Shown one piece after another: positions 49,237 through 59,641 of a DNA stretch of 64,000 bases; position 1 is the first letter of the stretch, and the number at the start of each line of letters is the position of its first letter. Both the position numbers and the translations under genes were made by a program. This DNA is from Histoplasma ohiense. Lineage: Eukaryota; Ascomycota; Eurotiomycetes; Onygenales; Ajellomycetaceae. Below the pieces are notes generated by a model. That model was given only the letters and a program-made list of their open reading frames with translations. It searched no databases and was not told the DNA's origin. The stretch is from the NCBI GenBank assembly GCA_017607445.1, contig JAEVHH010000003.1, positions 1-64,000 of the forward strand. The letters are read 5' to 3'.

Positions 49237-49640
49237 CTGCTGACACAGCTGTGGACAACTTTGAAGATCAGCAGAGGTTTACTTCAAGTAACTCTAAAGA
49301 AGCTAGGATATTTCTGATCTAGTGTGAACTTAATTTGTTAGCAAAACTTGTGAACCCCAGCGGAGTTCAATGTGCAATAGTATTAAACTAAACTAGTTCA
49401 GTAATAAACTAGTTTTAGGAAGTAAGAAGAGTGCACTGAAGGATCCACAGGATTCAGTTAAGGAAGGAATCTAGCTCTCTCTAGTATAGATCAGGTGAGT
49501 CGCCCGAGGGGTCAGTCGATGTCTGAGATAAGGGCATTCAGCCTAGTACTCACTGTTACTAAAATAAAATACAACAATGTTATTACAGTTTCATAATTCT
49601 TGATTTGAACACCTGCTTGTGGAAGTGTTTTTGAAGGTAG
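49237..49640. repeat. Repeat fragment shared with 36.4 kb, then compositional boundary
   Basis: 49245-49381 matches 36340-36485 (GTGAACCCCAGCGGAGTTCA). From about 49490 (GTGAGTCGCCCGAGGGG) CpG reappears and GC rises to normal. This is the edge of the repeat compartment. Confidence 0.65.
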
Positions 49641-50076
49641 TCAGTCAGCTGCTGAAGGCGGTTTCAGCAGCCACTGATGAATATCTGCCATTTGGCTCTG
49701 TTTTCTGACCAATTTGTCTTTCGTCTTCATAGGGGCCATCTGATCTCATCTCTGTCCGTCGGATACTAGTCGTGATCTAGCTGCCAGAGTCGATTTTGGT
49801 GGTGATTCATCAGCCTGTGCATTTGTCGTGTTCATCTTGAGAATTAAAACAAAACACGTTCCCTGCTGAGAAGCTTCCCTTTGCCAACTCTCTTTTCTTT
49901 GTACACAACGTTCGCGTTTCCAGGAACATCTCGACCCATTGTGTGCCATTTGTTTTTGACGTTGCTTCTACACTACATGGAACTCTGGAGTCAATCTACC
50001 ACTAGTTTCCATTCGTCCAGAGCAATGCCATTGCTTCATAAACCCGCCTCCCAACCTAAGTGCTCCGATTTTCCCG
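49641..50076 (+). promoter_or_regulatory. Upstream region of the CUE/Smr gene
   Basis: GC-balanced, no repeat match seen and no convincing gene. It contains the promoter and leader of the gene starting at 50077. Short frames on both strands look accidental. Confidence 0.4.
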
Positions 50077-51835
50077 ATGGATGATCCGGTTGATAGCCTC
50101 AAGAATGTTCGTGGTAATGCAACTATCGCGTATCCTACCCTTCACCGGTAAAATTTTGCTAACATCTATCTAATATGCCTTCTTGTGATAGGGCTTAGAA
50201 AATGAATACTGCCCTCCGCTGGATCCCGCACTTTTCGTGGCTATAGCAAGCGATTATAACCTTCTCGACGACGGTAGTGTTCGGCAACTGCGCGACACTC
50301 TAGATGCGCTGAAGACTTCAGCTGATGAGCAAGAGAATGCTACATTCGATCCTTCTGGCACAAGCGGCCGGGATTTTGTAGCGGGGGATCATGACGAGTT
50401 CGCGTCAGAGGAACATGGATCACATCCAACAAAAAACTCTTTGACGTCGACTCTTGCGACTATCGAATCTGATTTCTCTGCGTTTAGTTTGGAGGAGAAC
50501 CTGGAGCCCACTCGTTCTGGTGAACCCTGGAGTGGAAACCATACTGATTCCCCCCTGTCCTCTAACCGTGTTTCGCAAATTACAGGATTGACTTTCGAGG
50601 GTAAGAGGACGTATTTAATGGATATGTTTCCGTCAATTGACCAATTCACGATTGTCCATACTTTGAGAAAATGTGGCGAGGATATTGACCGCTCGATGGA
50701 TGTTTTGCTCAACCTGGCGTTTTTTGAAGACCGAAGCGCTGATGATCAGGAAGACAAAGTGTCAATACCGAAGGGAATAGATGGGTTCGAAGGCGATATC
50801 CACTCAAGAGAACGTAAGTGGGCGAAAAGTAAGCGGTCTGTAAAAAGGCAAGGATCGCTTCCTCAGTCGATTGCATCATCTGCAGTAACACAACATGAAA
50901 TCAATAAGGTGGAAAATGTATGGGAGAATAGCAGAAGAGATGTCAACTTTATCTGTTCCAGAACGTACCTCTCGCCCAAGTTCGTTATTTCTGCCTACCA
51001 TACAAACGGAGCATCCCTCCCAAAAACATTGCACTCCCTCGCGTCTGCGGAGGCGGAGCGACACGCAAATTCCATGATGGATAAGTCAGTCACAGTCACG
51101 CAAATAGCAGAACTGAAGCAGGAGTTCCATAAACTTTCCTCCGAGAAGCTTGCCGGATTGCTTCGACTAGCCAGGAACTCAACCTCAGCAGCCAGTGAGC
51201 TTGCGACCGTGATGACAACCGCTGCACCACGCCCACCTCCGACAGAAATCGTCCAAATACAACAAGCACCTGTGGATCTCAGTGAATTTCCAGCTCAGAC
51301 TCAGAATTCCCGGTCATGGACACGAGAGCCGCCCCGCGACCACCTCACCAGCAGAGCGATAGCAGACTCGCACATCATCGCAGGCCACAGCGCTTTTGCC
51401 AAGGCCAATTCAGCCTATCGCCGCGCCAAATCAGATCGCCTCATGGGTGGTGCCGCTGGGTACTACTCCGCGGTGGGTCGTGAACATGTGGAAAAAGCCA
51501 AAAGGGAAGCCGCAGCTGCGGCAGAGGCACTCGTAGAGTTGCAGTCCAACAGCACATTGCTGGACCTGCACGGCGTTAGCGTACAACATGCGGTTGACAT
51601 CGCGAAGAAGAAGCTTGATGCCTGGTGGTATTCACTTGGTGATACCAAATATGCTCCTGGCGGCTGGGGTCCCGTGCAGCAGGGCTATCGCATCATCACG
51701 GGCCTCGGTCGCCATTCAAAGAATGGCACTGCGAGACTGGGTCCAGCGGTTGCGCGGGCTTTGGCTAATGAAGGATGGAAGGTCGAGGTTGGCGAGGGAT
51801 CCTTGACGATTACGGGAATGGCTAAACGTCGATGA
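50077..51835 (+). CDS. CUE-DUF1771-Smr domain protein (Cue2-like)
   Basis: Exons 50077-50113 and 50199-51835 (intron GTAATG...CTAAT...CTTAG, 85 nt) give 557 residues. The splice joins MDDPVDSLKNVR to ENEYCPPLDPALFVAIASDY. A CUE ubiquitin-binding domain lies at about 147-188 (MFPSI...DIDRSMDVLL), DUF1771 at about 400-465 (HSAFAKANSAYRRAK...) and an Smr endonuclease-type domain at about 464-552. The latter has LDLHG (467-471) and GLGRHSKNG, the D-x-H and G-x-H motifs of nuclease-competent Smr proteins. Yeast Cue2 of this class cleaves mRNA at collided ribosomes in no-go decay; that role here is inferred from architecture. Alternatives start at ATG 50081 with the acceptor at 50191. It is the first intact gene after the repeats, yet has normal codon use and no mutation load. 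Confidence 0.9.
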
Positions 51836-52256
51836 GGGTGGTTTGGGTTTTGTGTTGGCGTTTGGAGCTTTTTGTTTCCGAGTGGTGTAGGTAGATCAAG
51901 CAGGAAAGAAACTATGTATCCATATCATAAAGGGACTTGGATCTCCATTGGTATGCATGCATATGAGTCTAGCGATGGTTCTAGAAAGTAAATATTCAAT
52001 GTTCCGTCACTAAGTACTTACACTATATAAATTATGATTACTTATCCTGGTACTTATGTACCCATATATATGTATGTTAAACTTTTTTTTTGTTTGTTGT
52101 TTCCAAAAGATTTGCTCCCGCGATGACGGATGGGTAAAAATAGATGTGAGGTTATAAATATGTGGAATCGTCCATGGACGAAGTTGACAAAACAAGGTTG
52201 GCAGCTTCAATACAAATCCTTCCTTCATCCCCGCCAACAGCACCCTGGAGAACTCC
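51836..52256. other. Intergenic region
   Basis: The 3' region of the CUE/Smr gene and promoter of msrB. An AT-rich patch at 52015-52090 and GCATGCATATG near 51955 were seen. No gene. Confidence 0.5.
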
Positions 52257-53120
52257 ATGAATACTCCTTCCTGCGCACGCTTCTCTACTCATCTTCCCCG
52301 CTCCCATTTCCATAAACATCGTCTCCATATATCTCCTTTATCCCGACAACTCGTCTCTCCTCGAAATTCATCCCATTTTGGGCTTCCCCGCTTTGCGCGA
52401 CGACCCCGTCCGTTGCTCCTCGGTCGCGAAGCCCTCCGACTCAGCTGGATGCCAACGATCCCTTTCCTCACTGTATTTAGTTCATCAGAAAAGAAGATGG
52501 CCGACCAAAAAGAGTTTCCAGATCAACGGACGAATGAAGAATGGAGAGCAGTGTTAACTAAGGGTGAGTAAACAACCTAACCCTAATACCACCTGTATAC
52601 AATTCCTGGTCCCTCCCCCGAACGGAAAATATCCTGCATTTCCGCTAGATATATACTTGATGTATATCTGTGTGTGTATTTATATTACTTAACCGCGCTG
52701 ACCCTATTTCGTCCCCACTGAGTAGAACAATTCCACATCCTCCGCAACAAAGGCACCGAACCCGCTGGGAGCGGTAAATACAACAAACACTCCCCTGCAT
52801 CAGGCGTTTACGAGTGCGCCGGCTGCGGCGCCCCGCTTTACAAGGCCTCCCACAAATTCTCGTCCGGTTGCGGTTGGCCGGCATACTTCGACTCAATCCC
52901 TGGTGCCGTGACGCGCAAGGAGGATCGGTCCTTTGGCATGAGCCGCACGGAGATTATGTGTTCGAACTGTGGGGGGCATTTGGGACATGTTTTCAAGGGC
53001 GAAGGATATCCGACGCCCACAGATGAAAGGCATTGTGTTAATAGCATTAGTTTGAGGTTTACGGAGAGTGAGGCGAAGGCGAGTGCGAAGGAAGTTGAGA
53101 TGGAGGGGGGAAGTAAATAA
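52257..53120 (+). CDS. msrB: Peptide methionine-R-sulfoxide reductase B
   Basis: Reduces the R epimer of methionine sulfoxide in proteins, using thioredoxin. Exon 1 ends at 52563 (donor GTGAGT), the intron is 52564-52725, and exon 2 runs to TAA 53118. Two in-frame starts exist. ATG 52497 gives 153 residues, the usual MsrB core length. ATG 52257 adds 80 residues rich in Arg, Ser and His with few acids (TPSCARFSTHLPRSHFHKHR), as in a mitochondrial presequence. In the short form, structural zinc ligands are C53/C56 and C101/C104, the resolving Cys is probably C71 (SGCGWP), and the catalytic Cys is C126 (RHCVNS). All key residues are present. Dual targeting from alternative starts is plausible but unproven; the upstream ATG is in frame and uninterrupted. 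Confidence 0.94.
52564..52725 (+). other. Intron of msrB
   Basis: 162 nt, GTGAGT...GTAG, phase 1. It contains a chance CCTAACCCTAA at about 52576. Confidence 0.9.
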
Positions 53121-53718
53121 GTTGGTAATTTTGGACGATTTATGATTTATGAAATGTACTCGTCTTTGAGTGTGTGATTACATTTGGAGTAGAGGACCAT
53201 CGTGGTAGCGTTTGTTTGAGTCGTTTATTTAACCATTTGAAAATGGACATTGGAAAGGAAATGAATCAAGAATGTTCATGGTTGCACTCTGTTGTTGTTG
53301 ACGGGAATCCTTTTTTTTCCCCTTTCCTAATTCCTTCACTGTCCTTTTTGATATAATGGACGATCTCATATCCTATAACACATTAAATTTCGAGGTAACA
53401 GGTTCTACACAACGGCAGCTGCGTACCTCCACCTGACAACCAGGAGAAAGAAGTCTTGGATAGAACTTGCACACCTGGTCTCTATAGTTACCGGACCCAA
53501 TGTTTAGTCATGAATCAAGATTCCAAATCCAAAAACCAGATAATCAACGTTTGATCGGATTAGTTGGGCAGTTAGACAGCGGCCTAACTTCCCATCTCCA
53601 CCGACCCGACCTTCGTTGTCCGAACTCCCTACATGTGCAATCATTACGCTGGGTTTAGGACCTTGTACATTCTACCATCGGTTAACTACGCTTCTGTCTC
53701 GACACTTGTAGTTGAACC
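53121..53718. other. Intergenic region
   Basis: msrB 3' region and promoter of the ArfGAP gene. No gene seen. Confidence 0.5.
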
Positions 53719-55778
53719 ATGGCCTCTCGACGAACGGCGAACCCGGCTGCGGAGCGGGCAGCAAAGAACCAACTGGTAATCAAAAATTTGCTGAAATTGG
53801 AATGCAATAAGATTTGCGCCGATTGCAAGCGGAATAAACGTATGTTCTTTGGGCTTCTGATACCACTCTCCGTCGCCAATTTTGCTTGGACAATCTAGTC
53901 CATTGTTGTGCACCCCGCATGTCTAAGTCTTCGACAGGCGTGCGTTTAGAGTATTGACCCGGTAGAAATAACTAACATTACTCCTGTGGTGTGAACAGAC
54001 CCGAGATGGGCCAGCTGGAATATTGGCGTTTTCATTTGCATTCGCTGCTCCGGCATCCATAGGGGTATGGGTACGCATATCAGCCGAGTAAAATCAGTCG
54101 ATCTTGACACTTGGACGGATGAACAACTACAGAGTGTGCTTAAATGGGGAAATGCAAGAGCTAACAAGTTCGTTGTCCTGTACCCATTCCGTTGCAAGCG
54201 GGATCACAAAGCCACGAGTGTGCATGTATTAACGGGTATATCGATCTTCAGGTACTGGGAAGCAAAGCTCGCTACCGGGCATGTCCCTTCAGAGTCGTAT
54301 GTATTGCCATCCCAATCGGACTCTTACACTGTAGGGACGGTATTCTGATCCGACCCGCAGGAAAATGGAGAATTTCATCCGAACCAAGTATGAATCAAAA
54401 CGGTGGGTGATGGACGGGCCCATGCCTGATCCATCCACGCTCGATGTTGATGAAGGTGACAATAATATGGTTAGCCTCCCCAATTCAGGGTTGTTTAATC
54501 TTAACAACCCTTCTTTTTCTTACCACTTTCTCACAGCCGTTGGCCATCGTCCAGGAGAAAGCCAAGCTAGAACGATCTACGTCCCCTCGCGCTGCATCAA
54601 CAGTGAGCCAGCCTGCGTCGCGTCGACCAGGACAGTCAATTAATCTTTTCGACGACGAATCCCCGACCCCCCCTGAGAGACCTAATACCACAGACTTACC
54701 AGGTGTCCGTCCTCCAACAACGAATTCCTCCATGCCTTCTGCAAGTGCAGCTCCTAAGCCAAATAAACCGGCCGATTCATTGCTTGGCTTGGATTTTTTT
54801 GGCTCTGCTCAACCAGCGGCAAACCGTTCATCGAGCACTACGTCATCCAATGTAGGCTCCACTGGCCCTTCGAGACCTGACCTTAAACAATCTATTCTAT
54901 CTTTATACGCATCAGCGCCCAAGCCGCAAGCCCCGGCCCACCACGAACGCAATACTTCATTTGGATCATTTTCTCCCCAACCACAGCAACAAGCCAGGTC
55001 ACAGTCAGATGCGTTTGGTGAACTTACGGATGCTTTTAGTGGATTGAGCTTTCCGTCAACCACATCTCCTCCTCCCCCCGAGAAATTCGATGCGTTTTCG
55101 AACCTCGGATCCTTCAGTCCTCCCAAGTCCCCAAACACAGCACCAAAAATTTCTTCCCCACCACTCAAAGGTGGGGGGTTTTTTGATTCTATCCCAAACT
55201 CACAGAGATCGACCTCTTCCGGGCGAGATTTCAACCCTGTCAGCGCCACTGTAGGATCTACAAAGTCGGCAGCAGCTCCCCCCGCCACTTCAACGAGTTC
55301 CTTTGACTTATTCTCATCCATGTCAACCACCACTCCCACGCTACCTCCCTCAGTTCCACCAAAACCAGAAAATACAACTTCTCCCTTCAATCTCTCGGCT
55401 TCGTCAAAAGGGCCCGTTCCTACGGCTCCACCCACCAACACTACTAACGTCAGTAACCTGCTCTCAGGCAGCGCTATAGACCCATGGGGCGGCGGTGCTT
55501 GGAACACAACGGAAGCGACTTCCCCCACTAGCAAACAGTCTATTTCGTCCATGATGAAGGTCCCCGAGAAAATCACTGCCAACGACATTGGCTCGGGATG
55601 GGGATCGCAATCTCCTCCTACTACGACAAAGCCGACGCCGACTGTTGCCGCTGATGAAGATTTCGGCGGATGGACAAGCGCCCCTCCCCCAGCTCCGATT
55701 AGTAGTGCCACCTCGAAGCCGAAGCCGGCTGGGGGCTTTTCGGGAAGCGATGATTTGTTCTCCAATGTGTGGGAGTGA
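53719..55778 (+). CDS. age2: ArfGAP, Age2/SMAP type
   Basis: Stimulates GTP hydrolysis by Arf on Golgi/endosomal membranes. Five exons: 53719-53839, 53999-54167, 54252-54296, 54361-54469 and 54537-55778, giving 561 residues; introns are 159, 84, 64 and 67 nt with GT...AG ends, and each join keeps the family sequence. The ArfGAP zinc finger has C33/C36 and C54/C57, followed by the arginine finger R62 (CSGIHR), then GMGTHISRVKSVDLDTW. Residues from about 170 on are a low-complexity Ser/Pro/Thr tail with INLFDDE (clathrin-box-like) and a C-terminal DDLFSNVWE, possible coat or adaptor contacts. The tail's minus strand opens a 318-codon shadow frame. It converges with the SNARE gene 866 bp downstream; both act in Golgi traffic, though linkage may be chance. 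Confidence 0.94.
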
Positions 55779-56644
55779 TAGCGACTTTGTCATTTTGATT
55801 TTATGCCCTCTCTTGCTAGCCAATGTTTTGATTAGATATCAGTTTCGCACTCAGGCAATTGATTCGCTTATGAATATTTGAGACTCGGTTTGTGCAACTT
55901 CTAGCATTCCGTTTTATGATAACTGCCCGTTTCGTAAATTGTGATTCTATTCTCGCATCCTCTTCAATTTTATTATTTAGTTTGCATGTTGCTCATGCGA
56001 CAATCGTATTTATTAACTTTACCGGGTTCGCACAATGCGCATCCCAGTTCGTGAATTATTATTTTCAATTCTTATTGTATTCACAGTTGATACCAGATGA
56101 TCTAACAGGGTGATTGCTATCCATGTCGATTAAATCAATAGAGGTCGGTAGAAATTATGAGAACGGTTCGAAAGTAACTACACGCTGCAAGTAGAGCTGA
56201 TAATCATATCCTACCGTGCAACGCATAGGTTCTCTGAGACTTAAGGAGAATATTGCCCATGGTAGGTAGACAGGTAGGATTTATAAACCGACGTGTAAAT
56301 CGGAAAGATAACAGAAATGGAAGGAGAAAATAGTAAATGCATATTACAAAGTTGAAGAAAAAAAAGGAAAGAAAACCCCGAATCCAAATTCATCGTGTAC
56401 AAAGTTTCCAAAGAACGGGGCATTGACTCCATAAAAAACCGTAACGGCCAACAGGATAAGAGAAACATCAACACGTTCAAACAAGACTGACCTAACAACT
56501 GATGCAAACAACCTGAACCAACCTTGTGCCGTCTTCAGGAGGTCATGGGGCGTAAACTACTGCCATGACAAGAATAAACGACGAAAAACCGCAGGAGGGT
56601 AAATCAACTTCGGTATATCCGCTCTTCACTCCCCGTCGCGTAGT
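55779..56644. other. Convergent intergenic region
   Basis: 3' regions of the ArfGAP (plus) and SNARE (minus) genes. AT-rich between 55900 and 56100. No gene seen. Confidence 0.5.
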
Positions 56645-57171
56645 TCAGAATATCCAGCCCAGGATAATCCACAGAAGGAATCCAACTACAATAACGATCG
56701 CCGCAATTTTAAACACTGCAACTCTATCTCCCTGTCTCGCCATTCGTGTTAGGCGACCGGCACTGCCTCTGATATTCGTCGATAGTGACGAGAATACTTC
56801 GCTCTGTTATGTGATTAGTTTTGATGTTGGCTGTTAGCCTCTGATCAGGTCACCGATATGCAGGCAGAGACGGATATACGAACTGTATTATCGATAGTGC
56901 TGTGATCCCTGGCATGATCGTAAATATCTATAGAGACCGATTTCAGAGCGTTGGTCTTTTGCGCAAGGGAGTCCAGGAGGGCATTGTTTTGTCTAGTTGT
57001 AGTTCGGATGCTAAGTTAGCTACCACCCTTCTTTATTTCGATTGAGCATTTCCGACACCTCCCCGCGGCCCCCCTTCCCCCCAACTTGCGTATAGCATGG
57101 CCTAGGATGTGATGGAGATGAAGAGAAAACTAGGTAGAGACATACTGTTCCCGCACATAGGCGTCACTCAT
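56645..57171 (-). CDS. sft1: Bet1/Sft1-type Qc-SNARE
   Basis: Membrane-anchored SNARE of Golgi fusion complexes. On the minus strand, exons 57171-57146, 57010-56884 and 56803-56645 (introns 135 and 80 nt, GTATGT...GCTAACTTAG and GTTCGT...CTAAT...CAG) give 103 residues, close to yeast Sft1 (97). The protein starts MSDAYVREHIRTT. The SNARE core is at about 13-75: NNALLDSLAQKTNALKSVSI, then IYDHARDHSTIDNTSEVFSS, with hydrophobic heptads. A single C-terminal membrane segment at about 84-103 (AAIVIVVGFLLWIILGWIF) ends the chain, giving a tail anchor. The first intron was chosen because it alone joins the start codon to the SNARE frame. Sft1 versus Bet1 is not settled by sequence reading alone. Confidence 0.88.
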
Positions 57172-57660
57172 CTTGGAGACCGGAGACGAGAACTGGGGGT
57201 GTGTATCACTTTGATCTCGTTTGCCAGGTGGAGCACGAAAGGGCACTTTCCCAGTATTCGATCTCTCCCACGAAATCCGTCCGCGAAACGATTGAACCGA
57301 TGACTATCTTCTATGTATACCGTAAGCTTCTGTCGATGTGGCTCTGTGGCTCACCTGCACGGAGGTTGTGTTGACAATTCTTGGGCGCGTGTCGTTTACA
57401 CGATGCAAAGTATTTCGTCGAATAACCGATGATATCAAATTATGCAAGAGCCTTATCAGTGTTCATTATACGAAATAATGATATTTTGGAGTTGCTATCT
57501 TTTCCAATATAATCTGGCGGGATTCTGTGAGCATGTTCTCCTGGATGGATGCATTGAAGTCGGGGATAGTAATTGTCATGTGACGGCAGCAGACCTCCAC
57601 CAACAATATGACTAAATTTTCTCAATCAACTGAAGATTGCATTCTAGAGGCTGTAGAAGT
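57172..57660. other. Upstream region of the SNARE gene
   Basis: Promoter of the minus-strand SNARE gene. Short frames on both strands, none convincing. Confidence 0.45.
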
Positions 57661-58225
57661 GTATATATAACTGTGATAAAAACCCAGAAAATCAAACCTC
57701 TGTTACGAGAATATAAGATCAACTATCAAATCCTTTACAGAAGGATACAGAGAATCAAATCACAGACTGTGAACATGCCATTCAATTATCTACTGAATTC
57801 CGTGTAAGAGAACGCCTTGAGATATGGATTACACAGTTGGGTAAAGCTGGACAGCCTTCCACTGTTGAGATGGTTTGAAAATATGCTCAACACAAGAGAG
57901 ATCTCAATCAATATCTTACAGCTCACCAATGTCAAACTGAAAAAATATCATGAAGACAGGTTAATATAGAAAAGATGATGACTGTAAAGCATGTAAAGAA
58001 CAGATTGCACCGCATAAAGTAGAATACATAGAAATCACTGAATAGATTTCAACAAGAGCTTGCAGCTTCTGCAAAGAAATCAAACACTGAGATTACTCAA
58101 CAGCAGGAAAGTGCTAATATTTTGGATCATTCCGATGAAGAAGATACTGAGGATGTAGATAATGAGCTTTTTATTATAGATAGATGTGATCATTGGGACT
58201 TTTCACACATTGACAGTACAAAATA
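57661..58225 (+). pseudogene. AT-richer island with decayed reading frame
   Basis: The plus strand carries protein-like fragments separated by stops: STEFRVRERLEIWITQLGKA, GQPSTVEMV, then after about 150 bp NRFQQELAASAKKSNTEITQ and an acidic stretch SDEEDTEDVDNELF. Composition drops to the AT level of the repeat compartment within otherwise GC-balanced sequence. It may be the N-terminal (DNA-binding) part of a transposase, since GQPSTVEMV-type helices occur there, but no family is assigned. Codon-level decay includes TGA and TAG. Confidence 0.4.
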
Positions 58226-59641
58226 GTAAGAAATTATCATTCCGGTGAAAATATGGTTGCACCACCCAAAGGGGGAACTCGCGGGTGGAGCACGGGCATA
58301 ATTAGTGCCTGAAGGATAGTGCTAGAAGCAATTGGGTGCCTAAAAACTTCGCTTTGCATCCCGACATGCCCGCTCATAGAGAGGTAACGAACGAAGACAC
58401 ACACACACACAGAGTTCCCTTGATCTGGAGCATAAGTACAAGGGCCCCTTTCATCTGCATAGAGAAATCCGACCAGCGCGATTTGAGGAATACGATGTCG
58501 TTGGCAGCGTTGGGTACCGCCAACTATTTAGTAATCCTTTGGAGCATCTTTAGAGACAAGCGTCTCGAACTCAACCCCAGCATTACACTTTAATATTTCA
58601 GGGGGATATGTGGGTGCGATGGATAAACCGTTTGCTAATAAGTTGTTTGGAAGACCTGGTTAGAAAGGTGCGGAAGACATATCGGGATTTTCTCCCGCTC
58701 AAGTAATAGATACTGTAAATATGTCTACCGCCTCCCAATAGACCTTATCATTCAACACCGAGGTTCTATGGCAAGGAAAGGAAAGCAAAATACAGTTGTG
58801 TGCCTGTTGTCCTGGATACATACACGTAAAATATATAGTTGGGGATGCTATGGGAGAGCGAAAAATAGAAACAAAGAGGGTAAAAAAGAAGGGAAGCTTA
58901 GAGAACACCACGAAACCAGCAGCGTCAGATCCCGCACAGAAAGTAGTCGCCGTAGCAAAGTTCACAACGGAAAGAGAAAACAAAAGTGGGCCATACAAAG
59001 AAAGAGAAATACAACACCACGCCAAAGAGAAGGATACGAGGCAGCGTCGAGCAAAAATATTATCTCGAGTTAGGGTCACAATTGGAAAAGACTCAAAATG
59101 AAGTATAGGATCGAGACACTGGCTGTATAAATAACAAACAGAGAGAAGACCAAGGAATGGAATAAGGGGGGAGAGGGGATTGAAAAAAAAATGAGAGAGA
59201 GCGAGGTGGACAAGGGAGAAAACGAAAGAACATAAGAACACACTCCTGCCGCTATGCCATCAATGAGGAAAATTATAATAAAGACCTCGAAAACACAAAG
59301 TAATACATTGTACTTGGGTTAAGAAGGAAAATAGTGCGGGAAGAAGAGGGGGAAACGGGCTTAAGTGTCCAAAATCTAACCAGAACGCGCAAATCCCATG
59401 AAGGGTCGTCGTCGGTCTGTACTGGGTGCATGCAAAGTAGCATCTATTTTCACTATAGAGGCATGGTGAATGTGGGGAGTAAATCCGTGCGTGCAAGTTC
59501 ATTCAATGGATATTGAGAGAGATGTGGGTATAAAAATTCATGTAGCGCAAACTACCAGGCAAGCATGCAATGGGACGATTGACGAAATGGCCTGGAAGAT
59601 TAAAAATCATTTCCATCATCCGAAAGGACAGTTACTTTTTG
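58226..59641. other. Intergenic region, 3' of the Zds gene
   Basis: It contains CACACACACACAC at about 58400 and a purine-rich stretch (58840-59230) whose minus strand opens a Phe/Ser/Leu-rich 180-codon frame that I take as an artefact. The part next to 59641 is probably the 3' UTR of the Zds gene. No gene supported. Confidence 0.45.

Noticed and set aside
52574..52587. CCTAACCCTAA as interstitial telomere repeat
   Set aside because: Less than two units, inside the msrB intron; expected by chance.
54809..55765. 318-codon minus-strand frame
   Set aside because: Shadow of the low-complexity ArfGAP tail; Gly/Val-rich with no domain, while the plus strand has a consistent five-exon gene.
58699..59241. 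180-codon minus-strand Phe/Ser/Leu-rich frame and 101-codon plus frames
   Set aside because: Arises from a purine-rich stretch. Hydrophobic runs are irregular and the plus frames overlap in two phases; more likely 3' UTR and spacer.
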